NCBI RefSeq assembly: GCF_014648175.1 | Contig: NZ_BMQP01000010.1 | Coordinates: 1 to 64,000, forward strand | Source of the DNA: Planobispora rosea | GTDB lineage: Bacteria; Actinomycetota; Actinomycetes; Streptosporangiales; Streptosporangiaceae | DNA length: 64,000 bases | Direction: 5' to 3' | In this document: piece after piece, positions 33,440-42,017 of the stretch | Layout: every line of letters begins with the position of its first letter | Numbering within the stretch: the first letter of the stretch is position 1 | The notes under the pieces: generated by a model | What the model was told of the DNA's origin: nothing | Database searches by the model: none | What the model saw: only the letters and a program-made list of their open reading frames with translations | Translations under genes and position numbers: made by a program

Positions 33440-33458
33440 CACCACCGGTCCGGGGCGC
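33423..33458. terminator. Bidirectional terminator between siderophore operon and adnB
   Basis: Perfect 16-bp stem (33423-33438 and 33443-33458) with loop ACAC. It includes the stop codon of the decarboxylase and ends 4 bases before the converging adnB stop. No T run; the GC-rich stem is sufficient in high-GC bacteria. Confidence 0.8.
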
Positions 33459-33461
33459 GTG

Positions 33462-36400
33462 TCACCGGTCCTTGAGGAGGGGGACCGACTCGACGAGCGC
33501 GACCAGCCCGCGCTCGTCGAGGAGGTCCACCGGGCGGACCGTCTCGTTGAAGCGCACGTAGTGGAAGGCCGCGCTCACCCGCTCCAGGGGGACGCCGGCC
33601 AGGTGGGACCAGGCCAGCCGGTAGGCCGCGAGCTGGACGGCGGCGGCCGACCGGGTGGTGGGCATGAGGCGGCGGCCCGTCTTCCAGTCGACGACCTCGT
33701 AGCCGCCGTCCGGAGTCTGGAAGACGGCGTCCATCCGGCCGCGGACCACCCGGTCGGCGATCATCGTTTCGAACGGCACCTCGACGTCGAGGGGCTCGCG
33801 GGTCGCCCACTCGCTCTCCTCGAACATCTCCTGGAGCTCCACCAGCCGGGCGTCGGCCTCCTCGATCTCGTCACCGGCGCCGGGCAGCTCGAACTCGTCG
33901 ATGAGGCGCTGCTGGCCCCACCGTGTCTCCAGCCAGTGGTGGAAGGAGGTGCCGCGGCGGGCCAGGGGCGCGGGCTTGTTCGGGACGGGCCTGCGGATCT
34001 GCCGTGCCAGGGCCTTGGGGTCGGCGGCGAGGGTGACCAGGGACGAGACGGTGAGGTGGGTGGGCAGCTCGACCGGGCCGCCTCCACCCCGGCGGCTGTT
34101 GCGGTCCCGTTCGCGCAGGAGCAGTTCGGTGTCCCGTACCCAGGCCTTCGCCCGTTCCCTGTCCCAGCCGCGCAGCTCCACCAGGCGTGGGTCGCCCTCA
34201 CCCGCCGGTTCCGCGGACTCCGCGGACTCCGCGGTTTCCGCGGTTTCCGCGGTTTCCGCGGTTTCCGCGAACTCGGAGGGCTCGGCGGGCACGGCGGCTT
34301 CGGCGGGCACGGCGAGGGCGTGGAGGGCGGCCTCGACGAGGAAGGCGCCGTCGACGGTGGCCTCGTAGCGGACGCCCTCGGGCGTGACGGGCCAGATGGC
34401 CTCGGCGGGGTCGGCGAGCAGGGGGTTGGTGGCGTCCTCGGCGGCCGGGGGAGCCCAGGTGTCCACCCGGTCGCAGGTCTCCCGGATCTCCACCAGGAAG
34501 TCCGAGGGCTCCAGGGGCTTGGCCGCGCTCCCCCAGCGGTAGCCCGAGGCGATCAGCAGGTAGTGGGCGCGGGTGACCGCGACGTAGGCCAGCCGCCGTT
34601 CCTCCAGCAGGTCGCGGTCGCGGCAGCGTTCGTCGAACTCGGCCAGTTCCTCCCTGCCCAGCCCCTCCAGCCGGGGCAGGTCGGAGGCGTCGCCGCGCAG
34701 CGGGTAGGGCAGCTTGCGCGGGTTCTCCGTCCACCTGGGGCTCATCACCGGACGGGCCGGGAACATGGTGCCGACGGTCGGCGAACCGGACTTCGACAAC
34801 GCCTGCGACATCCCGGGCACGATCACGACCGGCCACTCCAGACCCTTGGAGGCGTGGATGGTCATCAGCTTCACGCTGTTGCTCTCGCCCACCCTCCCGG
34901 CGTCCAGGCCGTTCTCCTCCTCGTCGGCGGCCTTGAGGTAGGCCAGGAACGCACCCAGCGTCGGATCCTCGGAGTCGCCCGCGAACCGGGAGGCGGCGTC
35001 GACGAAGGCGTCCAGGTCGGCCCGGGCGGCGAACGGCCCCGCGGCCGCGCCCCGGGCCGCCACCTCGATGTCCAGGCCGAGACGGCGTTCGACCTCGACG
35101 ATCAGGTCGGGGAGCGGCTGTCCGGCCCGGGCGCGCAGGGCCCGCAGTTCCTGGGCCATGGCCGTCAGCCGGACCCGCGCCAGCGGCGAGAACAGGTCCT
35201 GCCACTCGGGCCGGTCGGGCAGCTCGTCCAGCGCGTCGACCAGGCTGCCGCGCTCCTCGGCCAGGTCCGCGACGACCTGGTCCAGCGGGTCGGCCACCGG
35301 GGAGGCGCCCCCGCGGTGCTCCCGGTTCAGCTCGCGGGCCCGCTCGCCCAGCTCCTTCAGGTCCGCCGGGCCGATCCGCCAGCGCGGGCCGGACAGGAGC
35401 CGGACCAGGGCGTCACCGGCCGTGGGGTCGTAGAGCACGCGCAGCGTGGCCACCACGTCGGCGACCTCGGGCACGGTGAGCAGCCCGCCCAGGCCGACCA
35501 CCTCGACCGGGACGCCGCGCTCCTCCAGCGCCCTGCGCAGCGCGGGGAACTGCGAGCGTTTGCGCGCGAGGATCGCCACGTCGTGCGGTTGCAGGCACTG
35601 CGGGCCGCCCCACATGCTCTGCTTGGCCTTCTTGCGCTCCCCCTCGCCCCAGGGCAGACCGTCCGGGGCGGTGTCGCTCCCGAGCAGCCGGCACACCTGG
35701 TCGGCCACCCACTTCGCCTCGTCCTCGGCCGTCTCGTGGAAGGCGCACACCACCCGGCCGCGCTCGACCCGGTTGCCGCCGGGCACCAGCACCGGCACCT
35801 CCCTGGCCTCCATGCGCAGGGGGAGCTGCACCCGGGCGGCCACATCGAGGACGGCGTCGCCGTTGCGGAAGCTGACCGAGAGCTGGCGGACCGGGGCGAG
35901 CTCCCCGGAGGCCGTCCTGAAGTCGCGGGGGAAGCGGGTGAGGTTCCCGGCCGAGGCCCCGCGCCAGCCGTAGATGGACTGGCAGGGGTCGCCGACGGCG
36001 GTCACCGGATGGCCACCGCCGAACAACGAGCGGAGCAGGACGAGCTGGGCGTGGCTGGTGTCCTGGTACTCGTCCAGGAGCACGACGGCGAACCGGTCCC
36101 GCTCGATCCGGCCGACCTCCGGATGCCTGGCCGCGATGCGGGCGGCCAGCGCCATCTGGTCGCCGTGGTCGACGACCTCGCGCCGGCGCTTGAGCCGGTT
36201 GTAGGCCTCCACCAGCGGCAGCAGCTGCTCCCTGGCCCGCTGGACGGCCAGGGGCCTGCGCTGGGCGACGATCGGCGAGCCGGGGAGCGCCTCGTAGCGC
36301 GCGGTGAGCCAGGCGCCCACCTCCCGGATGTCCGCCGGGTCGCGCATGTGCTCGGCCAGTTCCCCGGCCAGCTCCAGCACCGCGCGGGTGACCGTGGCCG

Positions 36401-36866
36401 GGCCCCACTCGATCTGTTCCATCGGGCCGTCGTAGGCGCTGACCACGTGCCCGGCGAGCTGCCAGGCGATGGCCGGGGTGATCAGGCGCATGGTGGGTTC
36501 CAGCGCCTCGCGCAGGGCGTGGTCGGTCACCAGCCTGGCGGCGTAGGCGTGGTAGGTCGAGATGGTCGGCTCACCCGCGAGCAGGTCCGCGGGCACGTCC
36601 TGGCCGAGGGCGGCCAGGCGCTCGCGCACCCGGTGCGACAGCTCGCTCGCGGCCTTGCGGGTGAAGGTCAGGCCGAGCACCTGCTCGGGCCGGACCAGGC
36701 CGTTGGCGACCAGCCAGACGACCCGCCCTGCCATGGTCTCGCTCTTGCCCGACCCCGCGCCGGCCACCACGACCATCGGTTCGAGCCCGGCCTCGATCAC
36801 CGCGGCCTGTTCGGGAGTCGGGGGAAGGATGCCCAGCTTGGCCGCGAGCTGGATCGGACTCAGCAA
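33462..36866 (-). CDS. adnB: UvrD/RecB-type helicase-nuclease, AdnB-like
   Basis: 1134 aa. Walker A GAGSGKS at 36-42, motif II VLLDEYQDTSHAQ, motif III GDPCQSIYGWRGA, motif VI AVTRAHYLL. The C-terminal RecB-type nuclease has GRMDAVFQT, VVDWKTGRR and QLAAYRLAW. The interdomain linker carries a 9-bp-repeat-encoded ETAETAETAETAESAESAEP tract at 34210-34272. With the upstream adnA it would form the AdnAB motor-nuclease that resects DNA ends in actinobacteria. TTG start, 40 bases after the adnA stop, so one operon. The gene order adnA then adnB matches mycobacteria (recalled Rv3202c-Rv3201c). Confidence 0.92.
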   Translation of the reverse strand: MLSPIQLAAKLGILPPTPEQAAVIEAGLEPMVVVAGAGSGKSETMAGRVVWLVANGLVRPEQVLGLTFTRKAASELSHRVRERLAALGQDVPADLLAGEPTISTYHAYAARLVTDHALREALEPTMRLITPAIAWQLAGHVVSAYDGPMEQIEWGPATVTRAVLELAGELAEHMRDPADIREVGAWLTARYEALPGSPIVAQRRPLAVQRAREQLLPLVEAYNRLKRRREVVDHGDQMALAARIAARHPEVGRIERDRFAVVLLDEYQDTSHAQLVLLRSLFGGGHPVTAVGDPCQSIYGWRGASAGNLTRFPRDFRTASGELAPVRQLSVSFRNGDAVLDVAARVQLPLRMEAREVPVLVPGGNRVERGRVVCAFHETAEDEAKWVADQVCRLLGSDTAPDGLPWGEGERKKAKQSMWGGPQCLQPHDVAILARKRSQFPALRRALEERGVPVEVVGLGGLLTVPEVADVVATLRVLYDPTAGDALVRLLSGPRWRIGPADLKELGERARELNREHRGGASPVADPLDQVVADLAEERGSLVDALDELPDRPEWQDLFSPLARVRLTAMAQELRALRARAGQPLPDLIVEVERRLGLDIEVAARGAAAGPFAARADLDAFVDAASRFAGDSEDPTLGAFLAYLKAADEEENGLDAGRVGESNSVKLMTIHASKGLEWPVVIVPGMSQALSKSGSPTVGTMFPARPVMSPRWTENPRKLPYPLRGDASDLPRLEGLGREELAEFDERCRDRDLLEERRLAYVAVTRAHYLLIASGYRWGSAAKPLEPSDFLVEIRETCDRVDTWAPPAAEDATNPLLADPAEAIWPVTPEGVRYEATVDGAFLVEAALHALAVPAEAAVPAEPSEFAETAETAETAETAESAESAEPAGEGDPRLVELRGWDRERAKAWVRDTELLLRERDRNSRRGGGGPVELPTHLTVSSLVTLAADPKALARQIRRPVPNKPAPLARRGTSFHHWLETRWGQQRLIDEFELPGAGDEIEEADARLVELQEMFEESEWATREPLDVEVPFETMIADRVVRGRMDAVFQTPDGGYEVVDWKTGRRLMPTTRSAAAVQLAAYRLAWSHLAGVPLERVSAAFHYVRFNETVRPVDLLDERGLVALVESVPLLKDR
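34210..34272. repeat. Seven 9-bp repeats inside adnB
   Basis: Units TCCGCGGTT or TCCGCGGAC repeat head to tail seven times in frame. On the coding strand they give the tripeptides ETA or ESA in a linker. Length variation by slippage would not break the frame. Confidence 0.85.
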
Positions 36867-36906
36867 ACTCGGCCTCCATCGGTGCGGCGGTCCGGCGGGG
36901 TACGGC

Positions 36907-39900
36907 TCAGCACACCTGGCCCCCGCTCTCGTTGACCGGGCAGCTCGCCCGCGCCGCGCAGGTACGGCAGCCGTCGTTGACCTTGGCGTGGAAGAAGGGC
37001 AGGGACATGCCCCGCGCCACGGTGTCCACCATGTCGTGGGCCCAGCCGGGGTCGGCGTCCTCCGCCAGGGGCTTCTGGACCTGCTCCCGGGGGTCCTTGC
37101 CCGCGGCCTTGCCGACCTGGACCAGCGCGGCCCCGCCCGGCTCGGTCATGCCGTGCCGCTGGAAGGCGCCCAGCAGCGCGGCGAGCTGGTAGACCCCGAG
37201 CTGGGGATGGCGTTCGAGGTCGGCGTCGGAGGGTTTGCCGCCGCCGGTCTTGATGTCGATGATCACGGCGCGGCCCTGGTCGTCGCGCTCGACCCGGTCC
37301 ACCCGTCCCTTGATCTGCACGCCCTCGGAGACCGTCGCGACGAAGGACTCCTCGGTGGCGACCAGCTCGCGGGGGTTCTCCCGGTGCCAGCGGACGAACT
37401 TGGAGATCATCTGCTCGGCGACCCGGCGCTGCTTGCGGTTGTACCAGACACCGCCGAAGTCCAGCTCGTCCCAGACCTTGTCCAGCTGCTTGGTGAGGGT
37501 CTCCTCGGTGGGCATGCCCCCGGCGGCGAGCACCGCCAGCGCGTGGACGACCGTGCCCAGGCCGCGGGCCACGTCGGTGCTCCCCGCGCCCACGGAGGTC
37601 TCCAGCAGCCAGCGCAGGCCGCACTTGGTGAAGCTCTCCACCGCCGAGGGCGAGATGCGCACGATGTCGTCGGGCCAGCCGAGCGGGCGGTCGTCGGAGA
37701 TCGGGGTGAGGGCGTACCACTCGTCGGGGTGGGCGCCCTGCACCCCGGCCGCGGCCAGCCTGGCCAGATGCTCGGCGGCGACCCTGCGCAGGGACTCCGG
37801 CCGGGTCGAGTCGCACACCGCCGCGCGCAGGTCGGCCACCAGCGCGGGCATGCTCAGCCAGCGGGACCGCTCGTCCATGACGGCCGTCTCCTCGTCCGAC
37901 CCGGGCACCAGCTCGGAGAGGAACCGCGACGGCCGCTCCTCGACGTCCTCCCCGCCCACGGCGGTGACGACGAGCCTGCTGCGGGCGCGGGTCGCGGCCA
38001 CGTAGAACAGGCGGCGCTCCTCGGCCAGCAGCTGGGAGGCGATCGCGGCCCTGACCTCCGCAGGGTTCTCGCTCTCGGAACCCTCCGCGCGGGCGGACAT
38101 GTCGTCGGTGCTCAGGATCGACCCGCGCGGCCGCAGGTCCGGCCAGGCGCCCTCCTGGACCCCGGCGACGACCACGAGGTCCCACTCCAGGCCCTTGGCC
38201 CGGTGGGCGGTCATGATGCGGACCGAGTCGCCCTCGGGCGCCCGCGCGGCGAGGGAGTCCTCGGGGATCTCCTGGGAGATCAGGTCCTGCACGAACACGT
38301 CCACGCCCGCGTGGGGCAGCCGGTCGACGAACTTGGCCGCGCGGTCGAAGAGCATCATGACGGCGTCCAGGTCGCGGTCGGCCTGCCTGCCCCGGTGCCC
38401 GCCCGCGGCGCTCGTCTCGCTCCACTTCTCGGCCAGGCCGGTGATCTGCCAGACGGCCCAGAGCGCGTCCTCCGCGGTGCCGCCCTGCCGTACGGCCTCG
38501 GTGGCCGCGGCGATGAGCCGGGCCACCCGCTCGGCGGGCAGCGCGACGTGCGGCTCCACCATGACCAGCTCGCGCGCGTCCTTGAGGGCCGCGATGAGGA
38601 GCTCACCGGAGGATCTCGGCCTCCCGGTGCCCGGCGCCTGGGGAAGGGGCGTCTCCTCGTTCTCAGGCCCCTGCGGCGCCTGCGGTTCCTCTGCCGTCCG
38701 GGGCTCCTCTGCCGTCCGGGGTTCCTCCGGCGTCTGGAGCCCCTCCGGCGCATGGGGCTCCAGGGCCTCGTGCTCGGCGATGCGCAGGGCGCGGCGCAGG
38801 CGGCGCACCCCGATCATGTCGGTGCCGCCGAGCGCGCCGGTCAGCAGTTCCTCGGCCAGCCCCTCGTCCAGGGTCTCCGGGTGGAGGGCGACCTGGATGA
38901 GCTGGACCAGCGGCCGCACGCCCGGCTCCTGGAACAGCGGCACCTCGCCGCCGCCCACCACGACCGGGACGCCCGCCGCGACCAGCGCCCGGCGCAGCAG
39001 CGGCACCTGCCGGGTCGCCGACCGGACCAGCACGGCCATCCGCGACCAGGGCACCCCGTCGAGCAGGTTGGCGCGGCGCAGGGTGTCGGCGACGAGCGCC
39101 GCCTCCTGGGTGGGGCTGTCGGCCACCACCACCCGGACGTTCCCGGGCTCCGCGTCCGGGAGCGCCGTCAGGTCGCGGTGACCGGCCCGGCCGGGGATGG
39201 CGGGCAGCCGGGCGGTGACGCGGCGGGTGGCCGCCAGCAGGCCGGGACCGCTGCGGCGGCAGACGCGCAGCGCGACGACGGGTGCCGGCTCGCCGTCCGC
39301 GGTACGGAACCGGTCGGGGAAGTCCATGATCCCGTGGACGTCGGCGCCGCGGAACCCGTAGATCGACTGGTCGGGGTCGCCGACCACGATCAGGTCCCGG
39401 CCCTCCCCCGCCAGCCGCTGGAGCAGCGCCTCCTGGGCGGGGTCGGTGTCCTGGTACTCGTCCACGAGGACGACGTCGTAGGCGGAGCGCTCGCGGAGCC
39501 GTACCTCGGGGTCGGCGAGCAGGCCGGCGGCGGCGCGGATCAGCTCCGAGTAGTCGAGCACCGGCTCGGGGTCCAGGTCGAACCGCTCCAGGTAGCGGTC
39601 CGCGAACCGGCCCGCGGCGGCCCAGTCGGCGCGGCCGTGGCGGCGGCCCAGCTCGACCAGGCCCCGCCCGTCCAGGCCGCGCTCGGCGGCGCGGGCGATG
39701 AAGTCCCGCAGCTCCTGGGCGAAGCCACGGGTCTTGAGCGCCTCTCGCATGTCCTCCGGCCAGTGGACCGCGCCGTCCTCCAGCTCGCCGAGGAGCAGGC
39801 GGCGGATCTCCAGCAGCTGCTCGGGGCCGGTGAGCAGCCGGGGCACCGGTTCACCGGCCAGGACGGCCTCGCGGCGCAGCAGCGCGTAGGCGTAGCTGTG

Positions 39901-40221
39901 GAAGGTGAGGGCGAGCGGCGTCCGGGTCGTCCGGCGCAGCCTGGCGGTGATCCGCGCGCGCAGCTCGTCGGCGGCCTTACGGCTGTAGGTGAGGACGAGC
40001 ACCCGTTCGGGGTCCGTTCCCCGGCTCCGCACCCGGTCGACCACGGCCTCCACTATCGTGGTGGTCTTCCCGGTGCCGGGACCGGCCAGGACCAGCAGAG
40101 GGCCGCTCTCATGGGCCACGACCGCCCGTTGATGCTCATCGAGCACGGGGGCAACGGCCCTCCCCGTGTCCCCGCGACGCACCAACCGCCAGCCCTGACC
40201 ACTCACAGCTCGCAATTCCAC
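36907..40221 (-). CDS. adnA: UvrD/RecB-type helicase-nuclease with Fe-S staple, AdnA-like
   Basis: 1104 aa. Walker A GPGTGKT at 47-53, motif II VLVDEYQDTDPAQ, motif III GDPDQSIYGFRGA, motif VI AATRARSRL. The C-terminal nuclease has FTKCGLRW, the GRVDRVERD and IIDIKTGGG acids, and the cysteines C1085, C1088 and C1094 (CRTCAARASC). With the Cys in FTKCGLRW these form the four ligands of a 4Fe-4S nuclease of the AddB/RecB type. A Pro/Glu linker (EEPRTAEEPRTAEEPQAP) coded by repeats lies near residues 495-525. GTG start. Partner of adnB. Confidence 0.92.
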   Translation of the reverse strand: MELRAVSGQGWRLVRRGDTGRAVAPVLDEHQRAVVAHESGPLLVLAGPGTGKTTTIVEAVVDRVRSRGTDPERVLVLTYSRKAADELRARITARLRRTTRTPLALTFHSYAYALLRREAVLAGEPVPRLLTGPEQLLEIRRLLLGELEDGAVHWPEDMREALKTRGFAQELRDFIARAAERGLDGRGLVELGRRHGRADWAAAGRFADRYLERFDLDPEPVLDYSELIRAAAGLLADPEVRLRERSAYDVVLVDEYQDTDPAQEALLQRLAGEGRDLIVVGDPDQSIYGFRGADVHGIMDFPDRFRTADGEPAPVVALRVCRRSGPGLLAATRRVTARLPAIPGRAGHRDLTALPDAEPGNVRVVVADSPTQEAALVADTLRRANLLDGVPWSRMAVLVRSATRQVPLLRRALVAAGVPVVVGGGEVPLFQEPGVRPLVQLIQVALHPETLDEGLAEELLTGALGGTDMIGVRRLRRALRIAEHEALEPHAPEGLQTPEEPRTAEEPRTAEEPQAPQGPENEETPLPQAPGTGRPRSSGELLIAALKDARELVMVEPHVALPAERVARLIAAATEAVRQGGTAEDALWAVWQITGLAEKWSETSAAGGHRGRQADRDLDAVMMLFDRAAKFVDRLPHAGVDVFVQDLISQEIPEDSLAARAPEGDSVRIMTAHRAKGLEWDLVVVAGVQEGAWPDLRPRGSILSTDDMSARAEGSESENPAEVRAAIASQLLAEERRLFYVAATRARSRLVVTAVGGEDVEERPSRFLSELVPGSDEETAVMDERSRWLSMPALVADLRAAVCDSTRPESLRRVAAEHLARLAAAGVQGAHPDEWYALTPISDDRPLGWPDDIVRISPSAVESFTKCGLRWLLETSVGAGSTDVARGLGTVVHALAVLAAGGMPTEETLTKQLDKVWDELDFGGVWYNRKQRRVAEQMISKFVRWHRENPRELVATEESFVATVSEGVQIKGRVDRVERDDQGRAVIIDIKTGGGKPSDADLERHPQLGVYQLAALLGAFQRHGMTEPGGAALVQVGKAAGKDPREQVQKPLAEDADPGWAHDMVDTVARGMSLPFFHAKVNDGCRTCAARASCPVNESGGQVC

Positions 40222-40308
40222 CAGATGTCGGGCAGTGATCGTGCCGAGTCCACGCCTCCGGCATCGTGAACGAGGGCTCCGGCCAGGTCACCGCGGGAGC
40301 CCGAGGAG

Positions 40309-41928
40309 TCACTCCGGCCAGGTCACCGCCGGGGAGCGGTGGAAGTCGACGCCCAGCCCGGTCCAGCGGGGCCCGTACCCGGCCAGGCGGGCCGCGAAGT
40401 CCTCGAACTCCCTCGCCCGCCGCGGCGTCCAGGCCACCTCGGCGACCGCGGGCAGCCGGGGGAAGGCCAGATACTCCAGGTCGTCCATCGTCTCGGCGGT
40501 CTCGGTCCACAGCGGGGCCTCCACACCGAGCACCTGGCCGTCCCCGACGCCGGGGATCGCCGTCGCGGGGTCCCAGTCGTAGGCGTCCTCAAGCTCGATG
40601 AACCCGGCCCAGCTCAGCCCGAGGCGGGTCTCCTCGTCGTATTTCATGTCCAGGTAGGTCCGGGAGGCCGGGGACATGACGAGCTTGCCGCCCTGCCGTA
40701 CGGCCTCCAGGGCGTCCTCGGGCGTCCCTTCGGGCCGCCAGTACTGGGCCACGGTCCCCGGGGCGAGCCGGGCGCCGCCGATCTCCTGCCAGCCTGCCGC
40801 CCGCTTGCCCGCCGCCCCGACCAGCTCGACCGCCCGCCCGACGAAGCGGTCGTACTCCTCCTGCGTGAGCTCCTTCACCTCGTCCCCGCCGATGTGCAGG
40901 TAGGGGCCCGGGGTCAGGCGGGCCATCTCCCCGATCACGTCGGCCACGAACCGGTCGACGGCGGGCGCGCCCACGCACAGCGCGCTGAACCCGACGTCCG
41001 TCCCGGTGTACGGCTCGCGCCGTCTGCCGTCGCAGCTGAGCGACCCGTCGGCGGCCAGCGCCGCGTTGACGTGGCCGGGCATGTCGATCTCCGGGACGAC
41101 CTCGACGAACCGCTCCCGGGCATAGGAGACGATCTCCCGGTAGTCCCGCTCGGTGTAGAAGCCGCCGGGCCCGCCGCCGACCTCGGTGGCCCCGCCGATC
41201 CGGGTCAGCTCGGGCCGTCCCCGGACGGGCAGCCGCCAGCCCTGGTCGTCGCTGAGGTGCAGGTGGAGCACGTTGATCTTGTAGGCCGAGACGAGGTCGA
41301 CATAGCGCTTGACCTCCGCGGCCGTGAAGAAGTGCCGGGCGACGTCCAGCATCGCGCCGCGCCAGGCGAACCTCGGCCGGTCGGCGATCCGCACGCCGGG
41401 CAGGGTCACTCCGGCCTCCGCCGCGGTCCCGGCCCGGTCCGCCGGCGGGAGGAGCTGGCGGAGCGTCTGCACGCCGCGGAACAGCCCGACCGGCCGGGCC
41501 GCCCGGACGCGGATGCCCCGCGCGTCCACGGTGAGCTCGTAGGCCTCGTCGGCGGGATCCACCAGGACGGCGCCGGCGGTGCCGGACTCACCCGCTCCCG
41601 CGGACGGGTCGGCGGTGATCTCCAGCCGGACCGCCCCGCCCTCTCCCGTGCGCGGCGCCCACCCGGTCACGTCCCGTACGGCCTCCGCCAGGTGCCCGGC
41701 CACTCCCCCGGCCTCCGGCGACGCCGTGATCACGGTGTCCCTGCCGATCGTGAACCCGGCGCCCCGGTAGACCACCTCGACGGGGAGGGGCACCAGGCTG
41801 TGCCTCCCCTGCCCCGCGGGCGGGGTCCCGCCCCCGCCACCGTCCTCGCCGCCGCCCCCGCCGGAACACGCCCCGGCGGTCAGCGTCACGACGGCCAGGA
41901 CGGGGGCGAACAGCGCGCGCCATCTCAT
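40309..41928 (-). CDS. Beta-N-acetylhexosaminidase lipoprotein (GH20)
   Basis: 539 aa. A lipoprotein signal (MRWRALFAPVLAVVTLTAGAC, lipobox ending at Cys21) is followed by a Gly-rich spacer, a GH20 N-terminal domain (to about 165) and the TIM barrel with RGAMLDVARHFF, HLHLSDDQGWRLPV and HIGGDEV, whose Asp-Glu pair is catalytic. GH20 enzymes remove terminal GlcNAc or GalNAc from chitin or glycan chains by substrate-assisted catalysis. It is likely anchored to the outer face of the membrane for chitin or peptidoglycan-derived sugars. It follows the wall polymer gene on the same strand. Confidence 0.93.
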   Translation of the reverse strand: MRWRALFAPVLAVVTLTAGACSGGGGGEDGGGGGTPPAGQGRHSLVPLPVEVVYRGAGFTIGRDTVITASPEAGGVAGHLAEAVRDVTGWAPRTGEGGAVRLEITADPSAGAGESGTAGAVLVDPADEAYELTVDARGIRVRAARPVGLFRGVQTLRQLLPPADRAGTAAEAGVTLPGVRIADRPRFAWRGAMLDVARHFFTAAEVKRYVDLVSAYKINVLHLHLSDDQGWRLPVRGRPELTRIGGATEVGGGPGGFYTERDYREIVSYARERFVEVVPEIDMPGHVNAALAADGSLSCDGRRREPYTGTDVGFSALCVGAPAVDRFVADVIGEMARLTPGPYLHIGGDEVKELTQEEYDRFVGRAVELVGAAGKRAAGWQEIGGARLAPGTVAQYWRPEGTPEDALEAVRQGGKLVMSPASRTYLDMKYDEETRLGLSWAGFIELEDAYDWDPATAIPGVGDGQVLGVEAPLWTETAETMDDLEYLAFPRLPAVAEVAWTPRRAREFEDFAARLAGYGPRWTGLGVDFHRSPAVTWPE

Positions 41929-42017
41929 GCCCGCATCAGATCACCGGAGCCCGCCCCGGGAAAGGAGGAATCGGAAAGTCTCTTTAACGTTTCCCCCCGC
42001 CCCAGGGCTCCACGGCC

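Noticed and set aside
33459..36935. Long plus-strand frame opposite adnB
   Set aside because: Composition is His/Gln/Gly/Val-rich without motifs; the minus-strand helicase-nuclease has every expected motif.
40262..40340. Direct repeat GGCCAGGTCACCGC before the GH20 gene end
   Set aside because: Only two imperfect copies about 45 bases apart; not distinct enough from local GC-rich sequence.
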